64,000 bases of DNA. Source: a virus. The notes beneath the pieces were generated by a model. That model was not told the DNA's origin. It was given only the letters and a program-made list of their open reading frames with translations, and did no database searches. Shown here in pieces: positions 52,623-59,406 of the stretch; the first letter of the stretch is position 1, and each line of letters opens with the position of its first letter. The DNA is taken from the IMG/VR virus record IMGVR_UViG_3300022602_000029, positions 1-64,000 of that record; one strand, 5' to 3'. Made by a program: the position numbers and the translations under genes.

Positions 52623-55600
52623 ATGGCCAAACAACTACAAAGAATTTACAGCTTCACTCCTGGCACAGCCGGGAATGGATACGTGCTGATACCTGGTAAG
52701 ATCGATCAAAACCAGCTATTACTGATCACGAACGCTACTACCAACAGCTTCTTATATAACTTCGCTGATCCAACCTACGCAGGTACTACGGTAACCTTCA
52801 ATAGAGGCAATAACTCAGTCTTCCCCACAGCGGTCATGAACAGCGACGGATGGACGCAGGTTACATTTGCCATCGACACCAGCGCCATGAGCGCATCACA
52901 CAACATACAGATCTTCACAGAGCGTCCAGAGATCATCACACGCCCCTGGCCCATGGGCACTGATGCTTTCGAACGCCAACGTGTAGCGGCTCCCCAGGCC
53001 ATGATCGACGCTGACTTTGAATATGGACTACAGCCTACTAAATGGCAGGTCTTAGAGAAGATACGTGAAAACGTTGGTTTCTATGAAGTTCCGGGTACTG
53101 ATGGAGCCATCGTCAATATCACTACTGATCAAAGCGGTGGAACACTACTACCATCAGTGTCTAGCCTTATCACAGTTAACACAGTTAACCCACACGGATT
53201 GACGGTAGGCTCAGGTATCAGCATACACGGTATCAACAGCCTAGTCAGTAGCTATAACAAAGCAGAAGGTACTTTCTTCGTTAACTCTGTTCCTACGCTG
53301 AACCAGTTTACCTATTACGCAGTAGGACAAGTGGGCTACAGTCTCCTTGGTGGTACTATCAATGCTGGTACTGATATCAGCACGCCTTATACAGTATTGC
53401 GTACAGCTAAACTATACTACAACAGCGCGATCAGTACAGGCACATTCTCAGTAAACGGCGGTAGCGCATCCACTACTGCTAGCATATCAGTCACCTATGC
53501 TAATCCTCATGGATATGTTGTAGGCGACACGATCAACGTACAGATCACTAGCGATCCTAGCAATGCCAGTGGACACCAACTTGCCGCAGGTACGTTTGTT
53601 ATCACAGGAACATCAGCGCTCAATGTGTTGACCTATAGTGCTAGAAGCAATGGTACTATCACAGGAACACCCGTAGGCGGTGTCTATGCTGGTCCAAGGA
53701 ACTTCTTTGTGCATCGTCCTCCAGATGGCGGCGTCATGTTGTCAACGGACAGCCCCGCCCACGGAGCTGCCGCGATACGACAGACTAAAAAATACATGCG
53801 TTACCAATCTGGTAAGGCCATGAACTTTAATACTGGTATCTTGTTCGCTCCTAACTATTATCTCCGCAGTGCTACAGCTACCAACGTGACTATAGGATCT
53901 ACTATTACCGTAGTCACAGACGAAATCGATCACGGTCTACAACCAGCTGCCACTATCAGCTTAACAGGCGTCGGCAATAACTACGCAGGTACCTACACAG
54001 TGGCCACCATCATAGATAATCGCACATTCACAGTCACAGCCACACAGGTATTGACTAGCGTAACAGCCAGTATACAACCGCCAGCATTGGTCAACCACGT
54101 CAACTGGCACGGATCAACGGTCCGCGTAGGAACTTTTGACGATCAGAACGGCCCGTACTATCAGTTCGATGGTATACAGATGGCCATAGGATTGCGCAAC
54201 AGCGTGGCCCACGTGACCGGAGTCGTTAACGTGACTCCACAAAGCAACAGCATCACTGGTACCAACACGCTTTTCCAAAGCCAACTGATAGCAGGAGACC
54301 GTGTGGTCATCCGCGGAATGACCCATATCGTTACACAGGTAGTCAATAATACGCAGATATACGTTTCTCCTCAATATAGAGGTATAACAGCCACTAGCGG
54401 TATCTACATGACCAAGACTAGGGATCAGATAGTGCCACAAAGCCAATGGAACCTAGATCGTTGCGATGGAAGCAACGGGCCTTTCAACCCTAGTGGTTAT
54501 AATCTAGTAACTAACCGTATGCAGATGGTTGGACTACAATGGACATGGTATGGTGCTGGATTTATCGATTGGATGCTACGTGGTCCAGACGGTAACTATA
54601 TGACAGTACACCGCATCAGGAACAGCAACGTCAACTACGAAGCATGGATGCGTTCTGGTAATATGCCACTACGCTATGAGGTAGTCAATGAAGGCGCACG
54701 TTCCACTTTAACCAACAGCATACTATCGAGTGATACATCTCTACAGATAGCAGATACCACGTTCTTCCCCGTAAGTGGTACAGTGTATGTAGATAACGAA
54801 CTGATAAACTATACAGGAAAGACTTCAACATCGGGACAGGGTACGCTAACAAACCTTACCCGTGCTTATACACTTGGTCCTTACTACAATAACATACAGC
54901 AGAATTTTTCAGCAGGGGCCGCTGCCTCACACAGTAGCAGTACCGGGGTCATATTGGTCAGCTGTACTGCTAGCCCATCAGTGACACACTGGGGTGCGGC
55001 ATACCTAGCAGATGGCGGATTCGACTATGATAGGGGCTACATCTTTAACTATCCTAGCACAAACATAACTGTTAATACCGTCAAAAACACGGTATTTGGT
55101 ATCCGCCTAGCACCTAGCGTTTCAAACGCTGTCACAGGCAACTTAGGAATACGAGATCTTATCAATCGTGCGCAGTTGCTACTACAGGGTATCGAGATTA
55201 CCTGTAACGCATTGACCAGTAACAACCAAGCTATTATTATTGAAGGTGTCCTAAATCCTCAAAACTATCCTAATAATCCTGCTAATATGGTATGGAGACC
55301 ATTGATCGGAACCGGTGCTGGTACTAACACTGGCCAACCTAGCTTCTCGCAGATAGTTCCCCAGGCAGGTATACAGTTTGACGGTACTGCTACCTATGCG
55401 ACTACACTAGCCGCTACAGCAAACACAGGTACTAACGTCATAACGGTAGCGAGCACAGCCAGTATGGCAGTAGGTGACGCACTACAGTTCGCTGGCTGCG
55501 CAGGTAACAGTTTAATAACCAGCATAGGAGTCGGTACAGTGACCCTGAGCCAGAATACCTACACTACTACTACTAACGGATCGCAGGTACTGGGCTATAG

Positions 55601-55829
55601 GAACACATGGGCGGTAGCAGGAGAGACGATCTTTACCTTTATTTCTAACCCATCTGAACGTGACGTGCTAGATCTAACGCCATTGAAAGAGCTAACAAAC
55701 ACTCCATTGGGTGGTCAAGGATGTTATCCAAACGGCCCAGATGCTTTGTTTATTAACATCTATCTGACCCAACAGCCTGTTAACCTAACAGCTAACGTTA
55801 ATCTGCGTTGGTCAGAGACACAGAGTTAA
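52623..55829 (+). CDS. Conserved-type virion structural protein (DFEYGLQPTKWQ family)
   Basis: The 1068-residue product has the block 'DADFEYGLQPTKWQVLEKIR' (about residues 129-148), preceded by 'ITRPWPMGTDAFERQRVAAP'. Similar blocks occur in large virion proteins of marine T4-like phages. Further blocks are 'NFFVHRPPDGGVMLSTDSPA' (about 360-379), 'GPYYQFDGIQMAIGLRNSVA', 'VDNELINYTGKTSTSGQGTL' and 'VTHWGAAYLADGGFDYDRGY' (about 787-806). It lacks the fibre repeats of its neighbours, and its base composition is less repetitive. It is probably a non-fibre tail or baseplate-associated component, perhaps where the fibres attach. That placement is an inference from family distribution and position. 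Confidence 0.8.
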   Translation: MAKQLQRIYSFTPGTAGNGYVLIPGKIDQNQLLLITNATTNSFLYNFADPTYAGTTVTFNRGNNSVFPTAVMNSDGWTQVTFAIDTSAMSASHNIQIFTERPEIITRPWPMGTDAFERQRVAAPQAMIDADFEYGLQPTKWQVLEKIRENVGFYEVPGTDGAIVNITTDQSGGTLLPSVSSLITVNTVNPHGLTVGSGISIHGINSLVSSYNKAEGTFFVNSVPTLNQFTYYAVGQVGYSLLGGTINAGTDISTPYTVLRTAKLYYNSAISTGTFSVNGGSASTTASISVTYANPHGYVVGDTINVQITSDPSNASGHQLAAGTFVITGTSALNVLTYSARSNGTITGTPVGGVYAGPRNFFVHRPPDGGVMLSTDSPAHGAAAIRQTKKYMRYQSGKAMNFNTGILFAPNYYLRSATATNVTIGSTITVVTDEIDHGLQPAATISLTGVGNNYAGTYTVATIIDNRTFTVTATQVLTSVTASIQPPALVNHVNWHGSTVRVGTFDDQNGPYYQFDGIQMAIGLRNSVAHVTGVVNVTPQSNSITGTNTLFQSQLIAGDRVVIRGMTHIVTQVVNNTQIYVSPQYRGITATSGIYMTKTRDQIVPQSQWNLDRCDGSNGPFNPSGYNLVTNRMQMVGLQWTWYGAGFIDWMLRGPDGNYMTVHRIRNSNVNYEAWMRSGNMPLRYEVVNEGARSTLTNSILSSDTSLQIADTTFFPVSGTVYVDNELINYTGKTSTSGQGTLTNLTRAYTLGPYYNNIQQNFSAGAAASHSSSTGVILVSCTASPSVTHWGAAYLADGGFDYDRGYIFNYPSTNITVNTVKNTVFGIRLAPSVSNAVTGNLGIRDLINRAQLLLQGIEITCNALTSNNQAIIIEGVLNPQNYPNNPANMVWRPLIGTGAGTNTGQPSFSQIVPQAGIQFDGTATYATTLAATANTGTNVITVASTASMAVGDALQFAGCAGNSLITSIGVGTVTLSQNTYTTTTNGSQVLGYRNTWAVAGETIFTFISNPSERDVLDLTPLKELTNTPLGGQGCYPNGPDALFINIYLTQQPVNLTANVNLRWSETQS

Positions 55830-55861
55830 TCTGTGCTCTATAACGCTGTCAGAGGAAACTT

Positions 55862-56845
55862 ATGACCATAGCAGAAAATCTGAGTTTTTTCCTATCGACC
55901 GGTACTACTACTACCAGCGTACCTAGCAACCTGGTAGTAAGTAGCCTGACTATAGGAACTGCTACTTTCACTAACAGCAACATAGCTCCTCAAACATATC
56001 AGACTACCGGGAATGGATTATCTACTAGTTTCTCTTTACCATTCACTCCTTCCGCACTGACTGGTTTAATCGCGACTATAGATGGAATAACTGAATACGA
56101 CTACTCACTCAATGGGAACACGGTCACCTTCAACTTCGTTCCCGCTAATAATACCATAATAAGATTCTTTAGCACAGGCATACCTGGACTAGTCAGCACA
56201 GCCACACTAGGTCCGGGCACAGTTACCAGCAGTAGCTTTGCCGCTGGCGCTATCCTAGCCAGTTTAGGTTATACACCAGCTAACAAAAACGGAGATACAT
56301 TCTCAGGAACATTTGTTCTATCGGGATCTAGCACGATCAACGGTTGGCCTATCAACACAGGTACTATTGTTGTTACTAGCACTGCTACACTGATGGCACA
56401 GGCAGTAACCGCTACCTATGCGGCGACGGCATATTCTCTAGCTTCAACAGCTACGGCATATCAATATACATCAGGAACCAACGTTACTTCTGCATTGACT
56501 CCTGCGGTGGTATGGGCGGCAGCGGCTCCCGTGACTCTAACTGATGCGTCTAGTATCACTATAGATATGAGCACGGGATTTAACTTTAGCCTATTGACTA
56601 CATCTGGAGTAGGAGCCACTAGGACACTGGCCAATCCAGCTAACATAAAACCAGGGCAAACAGGATGGATCTCAGTCACACAGAGTAGCAGTGGTAATAA
56701 TGCTGTGGCATTTGGTAATAACTGGCATTTTTCTACAGGCACAGTGACAACAGTCTCTAACTCTGCCAACGCCGTAGATCTTATCTACTATACAGCAGTA
56801 ACCAACAGTTATCTGCTAACCACCATCGCAAAATATTGGTTCTAA
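55862..56845 (+). CDS. Short tail-fibre-like protein
   Basis: The 327-residue product has an N-terminal shaft-like part followed by 'TTGNGLSTSFSLPFTPSALT' and 'IDGITEYDYSLNGNTVTFNF' (about residues 45-100), a beta module common near the ends of phage fibres. The second half is an Ala/Thr-rich beta region with 'ANIKPGQTGWISVTQSSSGN' (about 258-277) ending 'IAKYWF'; this last block is frequent in tail-fibre C-termini. It has an AGAGGA ribosome binding site. The next gene starts 1 base after the stop, so this fibre and the glycine-rich protein are probably made together, as a shaft and its tip. Confidence 0.8.
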   Translation: MTIAENLSFFLSTGTTTTSVPSNLVVSSLTIGTATFTNSNIAPQTYQTTGNGLSTSFSLPFTPSALTGLIATIDGITEYDYSLNGNTVTFNFVPANNTIIRFFSTGIPGLVSTATLGPGTVTSSSFAAGAILASLGYTPANKNGDTFSGTFVLSGSSTINGWPINTGTIVVTSTATLMAQAVTATYAATAYSLASTATAYQYTSGTNVTSALTPAVVWAAAAPVTLTDASSITIDMSTGFNFSLLTTSGVGATRTLANPANIKPGQTGWISVTQSSSGNNAVAFGNNWHFSTGTVTTVSNSANAVDLIYYTAVTNSYLLTTIAKYWF

Positions 56846-56846
56846 T

Positions 56847-57875
56847 ATGCTGCCGGGAATAATAGGAAATCAAGGAATACGGATACCTACAGTAAAAGCT
56901 GGAGGTGGAGGCGGAAGTGCCAGTGGCAGCATAATCTATGCCACAGCCGGAAGTTACAGTTGGACAGTCCCTACAGGAGTAACGTCAGTTAGTGTGGTAG
57001 TGATCGGAGGTGGCGCCGGAGGGTCAACAGGAGGTACATTCAATCCCTGTGCCGCTGGAGGTGCTAGTAGTTTTGCTAGTTGTACTATAACTGCCAATGG
57101 TGGATCAAGTGGCGCAGGTGGTGGTCCTGCAGGTTCTTATACTGCAGGATTTAATGGTGGCAGCTCAGTTGGGTGTAGTGGTGCGGGGGGAGCGGGAGGA
57201 TACGCCGGCGCAGGTGGTGCGGGCGGTGCAGGTAGCACAGGCGCTCCTGCCGCCGGAACAGGAGGAGCAGGTGGAGGCGGCGCCGATGGTAATGGCGGCT
57301 CTAGTGGCGGTGGTGGCGGAGTTGGCGTATTTGGCCAGGGATGCAATGGAGCCGCTGGTGTGAGTCCCGGAAACTTTGGAGGAGGTGGCGGCTCTGGTGG
57401 CGGCAACGGAGGACAGGGTGGCGGCAATGGTAGCGGTAATACAAGAGCCCAGACCTGGGGACTAGCCGGGGGTGGCGGAACAGCAACCGGCGGTGCGGCC
57501 AGTGGCACAGACGGAAGTAATGCAACGGCCAACGGTGGTGCGCTAACTACCACAGGTGGAGGGAATGGAGGGAGTTTCAACGGAGCAATCTGTGCTTCTA
57601 CACGACCGGGCGGTGGCGGAGGCGGAGGCGCATTTGGCGGAGGCGGCGGTTCGGGCGGATATTATTATCCGTCAGGCGGAGGTGGAGCACTTGCCTATCT
57701 GAACAACTATGCTGTAACTCCTGGACAACAGTATACTCTTGTCGTTGGTCGCGGCGGTGCCGGTAATGCAGGTGCTAGCTATGGCGGATCAGGATCTGGA
57801 GGTGCTGGTGCTGTGCGCATAGTGTGGCCAGGGACCACTAGACTATTCCCATCAACAAATGTAAATACGGTGTAA
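56847..57875 (+). CDS. Glycine-rich fibre-tip/adhesin-like protein
   Basis: This 342-residue protein is dominated by glycine runs (residues about 55-285). It has a front domain 'ATAGSYSWTVPTGVTSVSVV' (about 31-50), typical of glycine-rich domain proteins of phage tails. The end is 'YTLVVGRGGAGNAG' then 'GAGAVRIVWPGTTRLFPSTN'. The pattern of alternating Gly-rich and conserved strands resembles the polyglycine-helix receptor-binding tips of T-even relatives (gp38-type adhesins), although the length and order differ. It follows a fibre gene by 1 base and precedes a fibre-assembly-like gene by 2 bases, which supports a tip role. The host receptor cannot be inferred. Confidence 0.75.
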   Translation: MLPGIIGNQGIRIPTVKAGGGGGSASGSIIYATAGSYSWTVPTGVTSVSVVVIGGGAGGSTGGTFNPCAAGGASSFASCTITANGGSSGAGGGPAGSYTAGFNGGSSVGCSGAGGAGGYAGAGGAGGAGSTGAPAAGTGGAGGGGADGNGGSSGGGGGVGVFGQGCNGAAGVSPGNFGGGGGSGGGNGGQGGGNGSGNTRAQTWGLAGGGGTATGGAASGTDGSNATANGGALTTTGGGNGGSFNGAICASTRPGGGGGGGAFGGGGGSGGYYYPSGGGGALAYLNNYAVTPGQQYTLVVGRGGAGNAGASYGGSGSGGAGAVRIVWPGTTRLFPSTNVNTV

Positions 57876-57877
57876 AA

Positions 57878-58375
57878 ATGGATTCGCAGTTAGAAAAAAT
57901 GGGATTATTTCCTTCGACCTTGTTCATCAAGGTCATAGATGGGCAACCAGTTGATCACCCCATGCTCGATATTAATCTAAAACACATCTATGGATCATTA
58001 GAAGATATTCCTCCAGAATATAAACTGTTTTTGCGTGTTCCTCAAAATGTCACCCCGGGACATTTCCAAAAAGCCGTAGCTACATATCAAGAAGTCGACG
58101 GTGTATGGCAAGATGTTTGGGTCATAGAAGATATGAATGAAGAAGAAACAGCGGCTAGGGAAAAAGAAATCCATGCTTGGGCCACGCAGGCAGAAACAAG
58201 TTTAAGACGCAAAACTGAAATGATCTTAAACGAATCAAAAAATCCCGATGAAATAGCCGCATTGACTCAATACCTGTCGCTGTTAGATGCTTGGGAGCTT
58301 GACATCACTAATCCGGTATTTCCTAATCCACCAGTTTTTAATCCGACCACTAACAGTTGGGAAATTCCATCATAA
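57878..58375 (+). CDS. Tail-fibre assembly/chaperone-like protein
   Basis: This 165-residue acidic protein includes 'VTPGHFQKAVATYQEVDGVW' followed by 'QDVWVIEDMNEEETAAREKE' (about residues 59-98). The 'W.V.DMTxEExxxxE' pattern, followed by a helical segment (about 100-145), is characteristic of phage tail-fibre assembly proteins and related chaperones, which help trimerise a fibre or load its tip. It also has 'HPMLDINLKHIYGSLEDIPP' near the N-terminus. It lies directly after the glycine-rich protein, as chaperone genes commonly follow their fibre. It is unlikely to be a virion component itself. Confidence 0.65.
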   Translation: MDSQLEKMGLFPSTLFIKVIDGQPVDHPMLDINLKHIYGSLEDIPPEYKLFLRVPQNVTPGHFQKAVATYQEVDGVWQDVWVIEDMNEEETAAREKEIHAWATQAETSLRRKTEMILNESKNPDEIAALTQYLSLLDAWELDITNPVFPNPPVFNPTTNSWEIPS

Positions 58376-58379
58376 AAAT

Positions 58380-58409
58380 TTGACATTGGTTCCTTTTGAC
58401 ATATATACT
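58380..58409 (+). promoter_or_regulatory. Sigma70-like promoter before the oxygenase gene
   Basis: A perfect -35 box TTGACA (58380-58385) is separated by 18 bases from TATACT (58404-58409), one base from TATAAT. No late-promoter element precedes this gene. It suggests that the oxygenase and the small gene after it can be expressed by unmodified host polymerase, apart from the late fibre programme. Confidence 0.6.
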
Positions 58410-58427
58410 AGAAGTATAGGAACAGCT

Positions 58428-59111
58428 ATGACAAAGAAAAAACAAAAAGTAAAAATACAAGAATCTGAAAATCTAGAAAACTGGTTATTTTTTCCAACAT
58501 TGGTTTATAAAATTACCAAAACTAATTTCCTAGAATCTGTCAAGACTGTAGCCTATGAACAGATTGATAAAATAGAAAAAAAATCAACAGGTAAACCTTC
58601 TGTACACCAAAGTGAAAATATATATCTTGATCCAAGGCTTGATGAATTTTCTAAATATGTAGCAGATACTGCGTGGAACATATTGTCCAGCCAAGGGCAT
58701 AGAATGGAAGGTAAGTTCACTTCCTATACAGAAATGTGGGCACAGGAAATCGAACAATATGCTTTCATGCCATATCATGTCCATGGCTCAGGTAATCAGA
58801 TCAGCGGATTTTATTTTTTAGATTGCCCCGAAGAAGCTTCGAAAGTCATCATCTATGACCCCCGTCCTGGAAAAGTGCAGATAAATCTAGAAGAAACTGA
58901 CGTTAGTAAAGCTACCTATGCCAGTGGTATGTGCAACTTTACGCCAGAACCGGGCATGTTGATATTTTTCAACAGCTGGTTACCCCATGCTTTTGGAGAA
59001 AACTTATCTGCAGACCCTTTGAGATTTATACATTTTAATCTTTCAATAGTGGAAAACAGCACATTCCTACCTATGAGCCAAGTTGATTCCGCGGCACCTA
59101 TAGTGGTATGA
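58428..59111 (+). CDS. Putative 2-oxoglutarate/Fe(II)-dependent oxygenase
   Basis: Predicted dioxygenase of 227 residues that would hydroxylate a substrate using 2-oxoglutarate, O2 and Fe(II). The core fits the phage/bacterial 'putative 2OG-Fe(II) oxygenase' family: 'YHVHGSGNQISGFYFLDCPE' (about residues 116-135; metal-binding His117/His119), 'FTPEPGMLIFFNSWLPHAFG' (distal His187) and 'LRFIHFNLSI' (Arg199 for 2-oxoglutarate). The frame is open further upstream, inside the previous gene, but the ATG at 58428 is chosen because it follows AGGA and a promoter and yields the family's N-terminus. Relatives are common beside fibre genes in T4-like aquatic phages. The substrate is unknown; fibre residues are a possibility. 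Confidence 0.85.
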   Translation: MTKKKQKVKIQESENLENWLFFPTLVYKITKTNFLESVKTVAYEQIDKIEKKSTGKPSVHQSENIYLDPRLDEFSKYVADTAWNILSSQGHRMEGKFTSYTEMWAQEIEQYAFMPYHVHGSGNQISGFYFLDCPEEASKVIIYDPRPGKVQINLEETDVSKATYASGMCNFTPEPGMLIFFNSWLPHAFGENLSADPLRFIHFNLSIVENSTFLPMSQVDSAAPIVV

Positions 59112-59359
59112 ACAAATATCTTATCAGATTCAATAAAAGCAAAGGTCAACCTGGTAGAGGTTCTATCGACCATGCTTGGCGTATATTTGAAAATGATCAA
59201 GAATACCTAGTTAAACATGTAAAAATACTAGTTCCTTGTCATGATGAAGTATCAAAAGATGGACTAGGTAATGACGATTGGAATATCTGCTGTTACGGGC
59301 GAATGACCTTAGACAAAAAAACATCAACAGCGACTATATCTCCTGCAGAAAAAGTCTAA
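59108..59359 (+). CDS. Small unrecognised protein coupled to the oxygenase
   Basis: This 83-residue soluble protein overlaps the oxygenase gene by 4 bases (ATGA) and is therefore translationally coupled to it. It contains 'RFNKSKGQPGRGSIDHAWRI' followed by 'FENDQEYLVKHVKILVPCHD' and 'DDWNICCYGRMTLDKKTSTA', a compact alpha/beta-looking pattern with three cysteines. I recall similar small proteins in marine phage genomes, without a function. The tight coupling suggests a joint role with the oxygenase, or simply co-expression. Confidence 0.7.
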   Translation: MNKYLIRFNKSKGQPGRGSIDHAWRIFENDQEYLVKHVKILVPCHDEVSKDGLGNDDWNICCYGRMTLDKKTSTATISPAEKV

Positions 59360-59392
59360 AGTTCTAGTAAAACTCATCGCCGGTGTTATATG

Positions 59393-59400
59393 TATAAATA
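59393..59400 (+). promoter_or_regulatory. Perfect T4 late promoter element (TATAAATA), leaderless arrangement
   Basis: This exact consensus match ends 6 bases before the ATG at 59407, with no Shine-Dalgarno sequence between or just upstream. The predicted start falls at about the base before the ATG. Confidence 0.8.
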
Positions 59401-59406
59401 TAACAA

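Noticed and set aside
57137-57580. Minus-strand proline-rich frame opposite the glycine-rich gene
   Set aside because: It is the complement of GGN-rich codons, with no promoter or ribosome site; the same applies to other minus-strand frames, which are all opposite well-supported plus-strand genes.
58287-58427. Upstream extension of the oxygenase frame into the preceding gene
   Set aside because: The extra 47 residues overlap the assembly-protein gene, have no ribosome site and lie upstream of the likely promoter; the ATG at 58428 has AGGA and fits the family start.
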